Shown here: piece after piece, positions 9,101-16,324 of the stretch
Position numbering within the stretch: the stretch's first letter is position 1
How the letters are laid out: every line of letters starts with the position of its first letter
Assembly: GCA_964476565.1 (NCBI GenBank)
Contig: CAYZBG010000016.1
Span: 14,564-78,563 of the forward strand
Length of the DNA: 64,000 nucleotides
Source: CAMAXB01 sp964476565
GTDB lineage: Bacteria > Verrucomicrobiota > Verrucomicrobiia > Opitutales > Opitutaceae
Direction: 5' to 3'
Notes under the pieces: generated by a model
What the model was told of the DNA's origin: nothing
Databases searched by the model: none
What the model saw: only the letters and a program-made list of their open reading frames with translations
Made by a program: the position numbers and the translations under genes

Positions 9101-10475
9101 CGTACTCCGCTGCGATGCCGCATAGCGCATCACGCCGATGATCCATTGGTAAGGCGGCCGGGTCGCCATAGCGTAAATGAATCTCTGGCCTGGCGTGCAA
9201 CACCCAAGCCCGCACTTGTCGTGACCAATGTTCGTTGGTTCCGCACAACCATGCGGCGACCGGGTCGAGTGAAGGGCGCAAGATGGGGCCTTCTGATCCT
9301 TCGGCAAAAAAGAGCCGGTGCATAGTACGTAGCGGACAGCCCTCATTCATCCGATCGGCAATCCACTCGGCTGCGAGGAACTCGGTGGCCCGTCGGTGGT
9401 GGAACTGGCGTTTGCCATAGCTCGCTTCATCAAATAGCGGTCGGGCAAGCAGTGCCTCAATCCGATCTTGGGGCCAATCTGGCGGGAGGATCGCGGCGGG
9501 ATCGAGACTGTCGCCATCATGGGCGAAACTGAATGCCGCTTTTTGGCACAGGATGGTCGCCGCTGCGAGAGCCTTGGCCCCCGCGTGCGCATCCGCTTCG
9601 CTTAGAGGGGCTGCGCGATTCTCCTCGCGCTCTAGATTCTCCTGTAGGTTGCGCCGAACGTGCGCCTCAACAATCTGGGTCAGTGTCCCGAGCCTGCCGT
9701 TTTCGTCCCAGAACTTAGCCAAGTCGATGACATCGAGCGGCCGCCGCGCAAACTCCCAAGCAAAGGTGCGCCCAATTTCCGCAATGAACTCCTCCGGATT
9801 GCGTGTGCCGATTGCTCGCGCGAAGGCCAGCGCCTGTTGCTGGTCAAAAGGCTCAAGCCGCACAACCGACAACTTGTCGATATTGGCCTCTCCTTCCTTT
9901 CCTTCCGATCCGGCCTGCACCCGGCGAGCGACGGGGTTCTCCAGTACACTCGCAACGTCCGGGTAATCGGTTTCATGCCGCCAAGCGCTGAACCGAGAGC
10001 TGAGGTAGATACGAGCGCGGGCCAAGCCCGTTGACCCGAGCACCCCAGCAAATCGGGCCACTGCCACGTGGAAATGGGCCGGGCTGCTGATTTTCGCCTC
10101 ATCGACGGAATCCAGGAAGAAGGAGGCCTCGCCTTGCCCGTTGAGCCACCGTTGGAAATCCTCGTTCTGTGCGGGTCCGAGTATTTCGACTAAATCGCCT
10201 ACAACGAGTCGATCGAGGCGGACAAAGAACGCGATTACTCCGCCTGAGCGGATTCGAGCCGCCTGCTCCTTCAGCTCGCGAGTCTTACCACTACCTTGCT
10301 CCGCAAGGATGACTACTCTGCGGCGCTTCATCAGAGCTGTCCAATCAAGCGAACTGACCAGCTGTTCGCCGGCCTCGGTGTAACTTTGCACCGCTGCTAC
10401 CAAAGGATCCACGATGGTTTCGTAGTCACGAAACCGTCGCTTCAGGTCCACGTAGGCGCGAGGGCTAGCTGACAT
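6195..10475 (-). CDS. Giant STAND/NACHT-like NTPase with C-terminal PD-(D/E)XK nuclease domain
   Basis: A 1426-residue soluble protein. Residues 58-65 are AEQGSGKT (Walker A), 117-128 ASFFLDSVDEAK (Walker B with DE) and about 156-165 YLSSRFSAWR (sensor-like), so the N-terminal third is a P-loop NTPase of the STAND/NACHT kind. From about 330 to 1250 the sequence is a long, mainly helical region, as expected of a sensing solenoid. The C-terminus holds RPDLRV (D1313), EIKW (E1328, K1330) and ENQLVGTYL, the arrangement of a PD-(D/E)XK nuclease. In most anti-phage STAND proteins I know, the nuclease is N-terminal. It starts 4 bp after the M48 gene and is followed by the HNH-like gene. The likely role is phage or foreign-DNA sensing with DNA cleavage (inferred). 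Codon use is more A/T-rich than in the flanking genes. Confidence 0.85.
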   Translation of the reverse strand: MSASPRAYVDLKRRFRDYETIVDPLVAAVQSYTEAGEQLVSSLDWTALMKRRRVVILAEQGSGKTRELKEQAARIRSGGVIAFFVRLDRLVVGDLVEILGPAQNEDFQRWLNGQGEASFFLDSVDEAKISSPAHFHVAVARFAGVLGSTGLARARIYLSSRFSAWRHETDYPDVASVLENPVARRVQAGSEGKEGEANIDKLSVVRLEPFDQQQALAFARAIGTRNPEEFIAEIGRTFAWEFARRPLDVIDLAKFWDENGRLGTLTQIVEAHVRRNLQENLEREENRAAPLSEADAHAGAKALAAATILCQKAAFSFAHDGDSLDPAAILPPDWPQDRIEALLARPLFDEASYGKRQFHHRRATEFLAAEWIADRMNEGCPLRTMHRLFFAEGSEGPILRPSLDPVAAWLCGTNEHWSRQVRAWVLHARPEIHLRYGDPAALPMDHRRDALCGIAAEYADRGRVWIEADDQALARFAKEDLAGEIARLFTAQATVHEFRWHLLHMAALGKLTGCVEAARSLFCAQAEPDDLRAQAVDVIAQAGGEAQMQILAALARGLPVLGETLGYTVANTLYPRFLSNQDIVELATKVPNMGMSIFPTMLGRHLERNLPGAQAGDMLRRFLEIVQREPHLLADRHSLPLSQEFSHLRSVLPSITRVLLNLDDLADGDARAAAEALLIIGERAQDLQVDEKDALVEAAKRHPSMRRCYFLRCIALAEEYVGRPITRWHFYPYHRESLLQPIVADLDWLVDELQPGRVAGSRETLLVLAVSLWAQEGKPRATLRHIRLAVRDDAGLGEKLRKALFDARRAPFHSWWLRNVWWRIGQSYWWRERWRKACNLCGRARSLWFLHTRLGELSAGTNSALLCQVLDHAEPRSRSQWTISGWTELGRVFGPLVKWAVRRGCQRSWRSYTPCPPSAKPEANRTRYEVILGLNGIQVEADEPGFSFSRFTVTDARTATFYAVNELNAPPDWLNALASAHPAAVSEALLECITHEWSMAPDQTRVYGVLSRVLGRADVLGPLARAGVLKLLQGGDPTQPMLLEFALRLLSPACQTELGALAEDRAKSLPIDSVATGLWTVAWLQSDPDSAIDWLEAFASNDIGADRLVLNLCASLHGGDMMRPVHDLNAAYMRPPLLKRLIALVYRRVRLADDVNRVGSYTPNSRDYAQEFRNRLASALAEKRGDEVAALLTELAEDPYLGPIRDSILMHRDNQLRGQNEVAAWRAIDIREFAAANETAPRTDKDLFEITLKRLDDLKYAVELSDLSIRAQLTPVSDEYALRHFTAVELETRARGRYSAPQEAEIDEERRPDLRVINPAIEGPVCIEIKWAENWTLPKLLERLENQLVGTYLRPHATHYGIFLLGMIARKGKTHWENPAGGPDLNFQQVVAEVRKRATALKAATPGVAGLEVIAIDFRPPSQWEA

Positions 10476-10479
10476 GGTA

Positions 10480-10740
10480 TTAGGGTAAGATTCTCGCTTT
10501 TAGCTGTTCATCGCGCTGGCGCCACCGCGGGATGTGCGCGGTCAGCAGGGCATGGAACACGCGGCCGTGGTTGGGGTGGCGCATGTGCAGCAGCTCATGC
10601 GCGATCACGTAGTCCTGTAGCGCCGGCGAAAGGTCCAACAGGTCCCGCGCGAAACACACCCGTCCACGGGGGGAACAGGAGACCCATTTCCGCGTCATGC
10701 GCATGACCATGACAGTCCGATGCCGATCCGAACGGGTCAA
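10480..10740 (-). pseudogene. 5'-truncated M48/DUF45-type metallopeptidase
   Basis: The frame encodes the C-terminal part of a YgjP/DUF45-like zinc peptidase. It has the conserved RKW-SCS-RGRV entry motif (here RKWVSCSPRGRV), then YVIAHELLHMRHPNHGRVF with the HExxH zinc site at residues 48-52. Relatives are longer at the N-terminus. Here homology stops near 10735, exactly where repeat copy B begins, and the first codons (TRSDRHRTVMV) do not look like the family. Only TTG or late ATG codons are available as starts. The small M48 protein often accompanies type I restriction genes, but no hsd genes are present. It may still be expressed as an 80-residue protein; it ends 4 bp before the NTPase start. 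Confidence 0.7.
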
Positions 10741-10830
10741 ACCCTACTGTCTGTAGTTCGGTGACCTTCTGGCTCTGACTCAGGAATCTAAAGCTCGACC
10801 ACAACCATCAGGGTTTTGACCTGTTCGGAT
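10738..10830. repeat. Diverged repeat copy B (right border of the accessory module)
   Basis: Same-orientation partner of 5307-5398; see that entry for shared blocks. It abuts the broken N-terminus of the M48 gene, so it may mark the join of an insertion or deletion. The stretch from 10831 to 10994, up to the SRA-HNH stop codon, holds nothing I can identify. Confidence 0.6.
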
Positions 10831-10994
10831 CGAACCCGGCAAGAGGCGTTCTGCTGCGCGTACTTCGATCGCATGAACCGTTCTTCAGATCCGCAAGGGC
10901 CCCTGTCCTCAACCCTGACGATCCGGAATGGGTCGTGCCGTTTCATGTCACAAATCGGGCTTCGGTGGTGATCCAACGAGGTCGTACCCGGGTT

Positions 10995-11690
10995 CTACTG
11001 AATGTCGTCACTCTTGCTGAGATTGTGAGCGGCGCAGAGGAGCTGGATGTTTTCAACCTGGGTTGAAGAACCGCCGCGGGACCACGGAATAATGTGGTCG
11101 AAGTGGAGGTTCACGTTTGCGGAGCACTGCGCACACTTACCCCCGTCTCGCTTCCACACTTCCCGCTTCACCCACGTAGGAATCATTCGGCCGGGGTTAG
11201 GGTTCTGCGGAACCGGTTGGGCGTCGTCCTCTTCCCCTACCACGGCCGTCAGTTTGAACTTAAACACCGTCCGCTTCTCCGCCTTCTCCGTCCAAGCATC
11301 TTCGAGGTGGAACACGCCGTTGTAGGACCAGATGCCATCCTTGATTTTCTCGTAGACTCGGACGCGTTCCGGCGGCTGCTGACCCGCTTTGAAGGCCAAT
11401 GCGGCATTCTTGAACTTCCCATTCTCGGTTGGCTTTCCCGCTTTGGTGAACTCCGGCTGATCCACCAGCTCGGGATACTTGCACTGGGCCGTCCTGTTTT
11501 CGTTGTGGCCTTCGTATATCAGCACCTTCCCCTCGTCTTCCACCCGGTCGGCATAGGGAGCGTTAGGCCGCACTGACATCAGGATCACCGAATGCTTCCC
11601 GTGCAGGCGGAAATTCATTCCCCTCTGCAGGCTCGTGCCCTCGCGCTGGCACATCTCGTAGTACGGGATGATATCGTTGGCCCGGGGCAT
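10995..11690 (-). CDS. SRA-HNH modification-dependent restriction endonuclease
   Basis: A 231-residue two-domain protein. Residues 20-150 match a YDG/SRA fold: VLIYEGHN, DQPEFTKAGK, GKFKNAALAFKAGQQPPERVRVYEK, SYNGVFHLEDAW and FKFKL occur in the family order. This domain flips out and reads 5-methylcytosine or 5-hydroxymethylcytosine. Residues 180-228 form an HNH nuclease with CAQC (C186, C189), FDHIIPWSRGG (D198-H199), N214, LLCAAHN (C219, H222). SRA-HNH enzymes cut modified DNA (type IV-like), which protects against phages or DNA carrying modified cytosine, and need no methylase. The gene starts 5 bp after the XRE gene, forming a two-gene operon. The modification recognised cannot be told from the sequence. 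Confidence 0.88.
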   Translation of the reverse strand: MPRANDIIPYYEMCQREGTSLQRGMNFRLHGKHSVILMSVRPNAPYADRVEDEGKVLIYEGHNENRTAQCKYPELVDQPEFTKAGKPTENGKFKNAALAFKAGQQPPERVRVYEKIKDGIWSYNGVFHLEDAWTEKAEKRTVFKFKLTAVVGEEDDAQPVPQNPNPGRMIPTWVKREVWKRDGGKCAQCSANVNLHFDHIIPWSRGGSSTQVENIQLLCAAHNLSKSDDIQ

Positions 11691-11695
11691 CGTCG

Positions 11696-11941
11696 TCAGC
11701 TTTCACCACCCAACAGCCAACCGACCGTCACCTTCAGCGCCGCGGCCAAGGCCTTCACTTCAAAGTCCGACACATAACGGCTGCCCGCCTCCAGCTTCGC
11801 GATGCCCGCCCGATCGATCGTCACCCCGCGAGCGGCCAGTTTGCCGGAGAGCGCGTCCTGCGACAGCTTCGGCTTCTGCGCCAAACGCGCTTTCTTAACG
11901 CGTTTACCGACAAGGTTATTGTTCTGTTTTGGAACCGCCAC
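11696..11941 (-). CDS. Small XRE-family regulator, probable controller of the SRA-HNH gene
   Basis: An 81-residue protein that is essentially one HTH_3 domain: GKRVKKARLAQKPKLSQDALSGKLA, then ITIDRAGIAKLEAG-type recognition (seen as VTIDRAGIAKLEAGSRYVSDFEVKALAAALKVTVGWLL). The size and position directly upstream of an endonuclease gene (5 bp) match controller (C) proteins of restriction systems. The start is a GTG at 11941. A near-palindrome GTTCTGTTTTGGAAC sits over its codons 3-7 and a perfect one at 11975-11989 upstream, which suggests autoregulation. It is divergent from the small gene at 12001. Regulation by this protein is inferred, not shown. Confidence 0.85.
   Translation of the reverse strand: MAVPKQNNNLVGKRVKKARLAQKPKLSQDALSGKLAARGVTIDRAGIAKLEAGSRYVSDFEVKALAAALKVTVGWLLGGES
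11921..11935. promoter_or_regulatory. Candidate operator, imperfect palindrome
   Basis: GTTCTGTTTTGGAAC differs from the perfect palindrome at 11975-11989 at only one half-site position pair. It lies inside the first codons of the XRE gene, 54 bp centre to centre from the other site, or about five helical turns. Confidence 0.5.
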
Positions 11942-11974
11942 GGATTCAGCCTACCAGGTCCCAGCTTGAAGAGT

Positions 11975-11989
11975 GTTCCATTTTGGAAC
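11975..11989. promoter_or_regulatory. Candidate operator, perfect palindrome
   Basis: GTTCCATTTTGGAAC has six-base perfectly complementary arms around TTT. It lies between the divergent XRE gene and the gene at 12001, where it could control both. Confidence 0.6.
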
Positions 11990-12000
11990 ATCTGATCGGC

Positions 12001-12297
12001 ATGCTTCCGATCCCAATGCCCTCCCGGTCAGCCTACGCCATCTTCACCCAAACCCTTTGCGATGGCCTCGTGCCGGCGTGGCATGACGAAAGCAACCTTC
12101 CCGTCACGTACCCCACGGAGCTCGAAGCTCAGCGTGAGATCGCCGAAGACCTCATGGAGCAGCTCCGGCAGTTCCTTGATGGATCGAGGGAATTCGACGA
12201 CGCGATCACGACCGAAGATTTTATTCTCGCCGTTCAAGTCTGGCCAGACGGCCGAATCTCGACCGAAGACGGCCGCACCTTCGGGAAACGCGAATGA
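12001..12297 (+). CDS. Small conserved hypothetical protein
   Basis: 98 residues, acidic, with the stretches YAIFTQTLCDGLVPAWHDE, YPTELEAQREIAEDLMEQLRQFLDG, DDAITTEDFILAVQVWPDG and EDGRTFGK. I recall a small uncharacterised family with this layout that occurs on plasmids and in accessory regions, but know no function. The frame is open from 11929, but that extension overlaps the divergent XRE start and the palindrome, so the ATG at 12001 is preferred. It is transcribed away from the restriction operon and shares its control region. Confidence 0.68.
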   Translation: MLPIPMPSRSAYAIFTQTLCDGLVPAWHDESNLPVTYPTELEAQREIAEDLMEQLRQFLDGSREFDDAITTEDFILAVQVWPDGRISTEDGRTFGKRE

Positions 12298-12309
12298 GGT
12301 CCAGACGGA

Positions 12310-12490
12310 GGAGCAGGGCCGCGTGGACCTCGCGCACGATGGCTTTGGCGGCTGCAGGCTTCAGGCCAAAACAGGGCGCGGCCACCAGGGCCGTCTCTAT
12401 GCTGGAGTCGCTATTGTTCTCGGAGATGGACGTCTTGGGCATCCGTCAGCGTCAGCCCCGGTGCCCTCTTGACGTAAGCTAAAGAGGATC
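12310..12490 (-). pseudogene. Decayed, frameshifted hipA-like toxin fragment
   Basis: Two minus-strand frames, read one after the other, resemble the C-terminal part of HipA kinases. The first gives SLAYVKRAPGLTLTDAQDV (12490 to about 12425), like the LSPAYD...PG region. The second gives ENNSDSSIETALVAAPCFGL then AAAKAIVREVHAA (about 12425 to 12315), like the N-x-x-D...ALxVAxYFxL...A..I..EV tail. The frames change near 12425, implying a one-base shift, and no N-terminal kinase part or hipB is present. The remainder of 12298-12720 shows no gene; 12491-12720 is GC-rich without recognised features. Confidence 0.42.
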
Positions 12491-12720
12491 TGGCGAGAGG
12501 CATGATGGCCCGCGAACGGGGTCGGCTCGAACCCTGTTGGTTGAGATCGAGAGCTGGACACGAGCCATGCGTCTCGGACGCGGGCGGACGCACACCACGC
12601 GCGGAGGGACCCGCGCGTCCACCTCAGGTCGGACAGTGGGGCATCCGTCCCTGGGCGCGGAGGGGACAGGCGGCGGAGGTCAGCCGCCGCGACAGCGGAG
12701 GCCGGATCCGGCGGAAGGGT

Positions 12721-14322
12721 TCACAGGCCCGGGCGCAGGAAGGGGGCGACCGGGTTTTGCGGGAGGGCGCGCAGGCCCTCGACCACGACGGCGGCGTTGA
12801 GCATGGCGCCGTCCCAGTTGGTGTGCACGGTGCGGTCGGCGAACAACGCGAGCACGTCGTCCTCGCCCAATGCATCGTAACGCGCGGCGATGCGTTCGTG
12901 CAGGTCGATGAACGCCACCCCTTCGGACTCGGCGACGCTGCGCGCCCAGGTGTCGTGGCGGTCGGGCGTGCGCGTGATGCGTCCGTCCGTCCAGCGGTTG
13001 CGCGGGACGAGCGAGCAGATCACGGGCGTGGCGCCGCGTTCGCGGATCTCGGCCACGAAGAGGCGCAGGTACGCACCGAAGGTGCGCACCGTTTCCTTGC
13101 CGGCAGGCGTGTCACGCTCCTCGGTCTGCTCGCCGATGCCGGGGAGCGCGCCGCGCTCGCCGTTGTCGTTGTGGCCAAACTGCAGGATGACGACGTCGCC
13201 CGGCTTGAGCAGCGGCAGGATTTCCGGCCAGTGCTGGTTGCGGAAGGTGCGCGCCCCCGTGCCGCCGACGGCGCGGTTCACCACGTTGGCGCGCGCCGGG
13301 TACACGTAGGCCTCGAAGGGATCGCCCCAACCGAACTGGCCGTCGTAGCCGTTGCCGCGGCCGTTGCGCACGGTGGAATCGCCGATGAGGAAGACCGTGG
13401 GCAGGGCGGGGTCGGCGGCCTCGGGCAGGTTGAGCCAGCGGCGAAACGCCGCCGGGGGCGCGCCGCGCTCGGGCGGCTGACGCGGGGCGGACACCATCGA
13501 GGGCGGCGCGGTCGGTACCGAGCGGCCCTCGAGCGAGAGCAGGCGGATGAGCGCCTGTTCACGCAGGCCCTTGAGCCCGCTCACGGCGAGGAAGGCGTTG
13601 AGGCGCGCGCCGTCTTCGCCGGTGTGCACGTGGTCGCGCGGGAAGAACGCGTTGACCGCAGCATGTCCGAGCTTGTCGTAGTGGTCGGCAATGAGGGTCG
13701 TGTGGTCGATGAACGGCACCTGCTCGGCGGCGGCGACTTCGCGCGTCCAACGGGCATAGTCGCCCGAGCCGCGCTCGACGCGGCCGTCCTGCCAGTAGTT
13801 GCGCACCGTCAGCGACATCAGGATCGGCGTGGCGCCCTTCGCCCGCGTCTCGGCGATCATCGTGCGCAGGTAGGCGCCGAAGGTGAGCACGGTTTCCTTC
13901 GCCTGGGTCGTCGGGTGCACGATCTCGCGGGTCTCGTCGCCGATCCCCGGCAGCGAGCCGCGCGCCGGCGGCGTGTCGATCGGACCACCGTCGTTGTGTC
14001 CGAACTGGATGAGCACGAAATCGCCCGGCTTGAGCTCGGCGGCAAGGCGGGCCCAACGACCTTCGGAGACAAAGGTGCGGCTGCTGCGTCCCCCGATGGC
14101 GCGATTGGCCATCGTGACGCGCGCCGGGTCAAAGTAGTCGGCGAAGGCCTTGCCCCACCCGACCGCGACGGGATTGCCCGGCTGCGCGGTCGAGTCGCCG
14201 GCGATGAAGAGCGTGGGCTTCGGCGGCGTCGGATCGAGGGCAGGCGCCTCCTGCGCGGCCAGCGCCGCGGCGGCGCCGACCCACGTGACGGCAACGGTGA
14301 GAAAACGGACGAGGGGAAACAT
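12721..14322 (-). CDS. Secreted tandem-domain rhamnogalacturonan acetylesterase (two SGNH/CE12-like domains)
   Basis: 533 residues: a signal peptide (MFPLVRFLTVAVTWVGAAAALAA), then two copies of an SGNH esterase domain. Domain 1 has GDSTAQ (S44), GG-x-S-S-R-T-F (80s), QFGHND (108-111) and DHVHT (H233). Domain 2 has GDSTVR (S316), GGTGARTF, QFGHND and a VHTN motif. Both keep Ser, Gly, Asn and His of the four blocks, so both should be active. CE12 enzymes remove acetyl groups from rhamnogalacturonan I of pectin. Fusing two domains is uncommon; the linker is about residues 262-305. The ATG at 14322 is chosen for its signal peptide; the frame extends upstream to 14358. Confidence 0.88.
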   Translation of the reverse strand: MFPLVRFLTVAVTWVGAAAALAAQEAPALDPTPPKPTLFIAGDSTAQPGNPVAVGWGKAFADYFDPARVTMANRAIGGRSSRTFVSEGRWARLAAELKPGDFVLIQFGHNDGGPIDTPPARGSLPGIGDETREIVHPTTQAKETVLTFGAYLRTMIAETRAKGATPILMSLTVRNYWQDGRVERGSGDYARWTREVAAAEQVPFIDHTTLIADHYDKLGHAAVNAFFPRDHVHTGEDGARLNAFLAVSGLKGLREQALIRLLSLEGRSVPTAPPSMVSAPRQPPERGAPPAAFRRWLNLPEAADPALPTVFLIGDSTVRNGRGNGYDGQFGWGDPFEAYVYPARANVVNRAVGGTGARTFRNQHWPEILPLLKPGDVVILQFGHNDNGERGALPGIGEQTEERDTPAGKETVRTFGAYLRLFVAEIRERGATPVICSLVPRNRWTDGRITRTPDRHDTWARSVAESEGVAFIDLHERIAARYDALGEDDVLALFADRTVHTNWDGAMLNAAVVVEGLRALPQNPVAPFLRPGL

Positions 14323-14485
14323 GGGGGAGAGGTGCGCGGAAGCAGCGCCAAGGAACATACTAAAAAGCTAGCATGATCGCACCGTTCATGCGCGTCCCGG
14401 GGGGTCTGACAGTCCAGAGGAATTTCGCCATCCTCTCGTCGCTTCAGATACTTCAATACGGACCTCTTCGGAACCGAATGCGACG

Positions 14486-16081
14486 TCACCGCCGACGTCC
14501 GACAATCAAAAGGGCATTGGACGGCACCGCTTCGCCGTTGAGGATCCGCGGCTCAAAAAGCGAACGGAGGGCGATCTCCTGAACGGCGGGACCGAGCTCC
14601 TCAGGCTGAGCATCCAGAATGTGCGCCCGTTCCGCGCGCCCGGCTGCATCGAGGACCAAAATCAGCAACACTTTCGCCCCGGCGGGAAACGAATCTCCGT
14701 TGGGCCGCTTTGGTACGGGCAGTTTGCCGACAGGTTTAGCCATCTGAAGCTCTACTGAATCGGCGGCCACCTGACCTCCAAGTTGGGCCGCACGCCCCAT
14801 CGCGAAGGCCATGACGCCGTCCACCCCCGTCAACGCCTCTTCGCGAATGTTGAAATACACGGGAACCTGCAGCCGCGTATTGACCAACCGCCCGTCGCGA
14901 CGACCGGGATGGAAGCGCCATTGGCTGACGGCTTCGATGGCTCGTTCACTGAAAAGTGGATGCGTGGATGACACCACTGCTGGCTCGGCCACCAGTCCCT
15001 TGGTTGTGACGACGAACGACACGGTCACTTCGCCCTCAGTCTCCGTCAGGCGCATCGTCGCCGGATACACCGGGCGGACCATGCGATACGGTACCGGCGG
15101 ACGCGTGGGCTCATCGCCTGCTTTCTCCGCGGCACGTTGCAAGAAACGTTCGTCCATCGGCACGCTCAACACGTAGCGAGCGGCATCGACCAGGGGCCGC
15201 CCCGCAGCCGCGAATTCAAGAACCTCGGTAGCACGAGCGTTTCCCCGTTGAGACGACAAACGGAGCCATGCTTCGGCGGTTTCCGGCGATGCCCCGCCTG
15301 GATGGAGGAGATGACTGAGTGCCAGCATGTAAGGCGCCTCGGCGTCGCCGCATTCCGTGGCCAACTCCAACCATCGCCGGCCTGTGGTCACATTAAAGTC
15401 GGTTGAGGACGGCACGAAAAAAGAACGTGCCATGGCCCGCATTGCCGCCAGGTACTCCTGTTCGGCCGACAGTTTGTACCAATCCCGAGCCAGAGCCAGA
15501 TCGGACATCAGACCCATCCTGCGCAGCGCCTCCGCCGTGCGTCCCAATTGAAGTTGCGCCGAGGGGTCGTTCAAACGCGCCGCGCGCTCGATCCACCTTA
15601 AGCCTTCGGCAGGATCATCCGGAACGCCGAAGCCCATGAAGTAGACACTGGAAAGAATCCGCTGCGCCGGAACATAGTCCGATTCTGCCGCCGCGCGAAG
15701 CTCGCGTAGAAACGCCGCCCGGTCCACCGGACCACCCCAGCCCTCCAGATGACAGATCGCAAGGCGAAGGCGGGCATCATCGAGGCCGCGGTCGACGGCG
15801 GACTGATAAAGAATGCGCGCCCGCATGTAGTCCTGCGTCACGCCATCGCCCGTCTCGTGGAGGTACCCAAGGCGCAGCATCGCAAACGCGTCGCCCTCCT
15901 GCTCTGCAGCAGCACGATATAAGGCCGCGGCTGCGGTGGCGTCGCGAGGTACCGTCGCGCCTTCATCCAAGACGAACGCTCGCTCAAGCAGCGTCTCGGC
16001 CACTGCCGCTGTCCGTCCAGCCAACCCACTCAACAGACACGCCACGCTAACGCGCAGAACCTGCAATTGGTACAGAGGCAT
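14486..16081 (-). CDS. Sel1-like repeat protein with C-terminal TonB-type domain
   Basis: 531 residues with a signal peptide (MPLYQLQVLRVSVACLLSGLAGRTAAVAE). Residues 30-280 form several Sel1-like repeats (for example AAALYRAAAEQEGDAFAMLRLGYLHETGDGV and ARILYQSAVDRGLDDARLRLA), which make a helical solenoid for protein contacts. A TonB_C domain follows: PVYPATMRLTETEGEVTVSFVV, SSTHPLFSERAIEAVSQWRFHPG and a beta-rich end. A second, shorter copy of the same pattern lies near the C-terminus (GAKVLLILVLDAAGRAERAHILDA). The frame opens upstream, but GGAG six bases before the ATG at 16081 decides the start. It is divergent from the esterase gene at 16325. The partner protein is unknown. Confidence 0.82.
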   Translation of the reverse strand: MPLYQLQVLRVSVACLLSGLAGRTAAVAETLLERAFVLDEGATVPRDATAAAALYRAAAEQEGDAFAMLRLGYLHETGDGVTQDYMRARILYQSAVDRGLDDARLRLAICHLEGWGGPVDRAAFLRELRAAAESDYVPAQRILSSVYFMGFGVPDDPAEGLRWIERAARLNDPSAQLQLGRTAEALRRMGLMSDLALARDWYKLSAEQEYLAAMRAMARSFFVPSSTDFNVTTGRRWLELATECGDAEAPYMLALSHLLHPGGASPETAEAWLRLSSQRGNARATEVLEFAAAGRPLVDAARYVLSVPMDERFLQRAAEKAGDEPTRPPVPYRMVRPVYPATMRLTETEGEVTVSFVVTTKGLVAEPAVVSSTHPLFSERAIEAVSQWRFHPGRRDGRLVNTRLQVPVYFNIREEALTGVDGVMAFAMGRAAQLGGQVAADSVELQMAKPVGKLPVPKRPNGDSFPAGAKVLLILVLDAAGRAERAHILDAQPEELGPAVQEIALRSLFEPRILNGEAVPSNALLIVGRRR

Positions 16082-16324
16082 ACAGTACTCCAGATTCAAA
16101 TGATTCGCCGATTGCACTCAACTGGTTTCCAGAAAACTGAGCCTCCCCCACCCACCAGCAGCTGCGCCCGGTTTCGACGCCGCAACTGCCAGCCTCGAAT
16201 CCGTTGATCGGCAGGGCCGCCGTTCATTTGCCAAGAACCACGCCGACCGAACGCCCTTCAGTTGCAATTCCTGCGAGGTCGCGTCTTGCTCTCCCGCACT
16301 CACCCCCTCCCCGCTCCGCGCACC

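Noticed and set aside
10480..10740. Complete type I restriction system
   Set aside because: Only the M48-type fragment is present; no hsdR, hsdM or hsdS sequence occurs in the window.
12500..12600. tRNA-like sequence near GGCTCGAACCC
   Set aside because: No cloverleaf arms or acceptor stem could be built around it.
12502..14376. 624-residue plus-strand open frame
   Set aside because: Antisense to the CE12 esterase. It is Arg/Ala/Gly-rich with no motif; high GC gives long chance frames.
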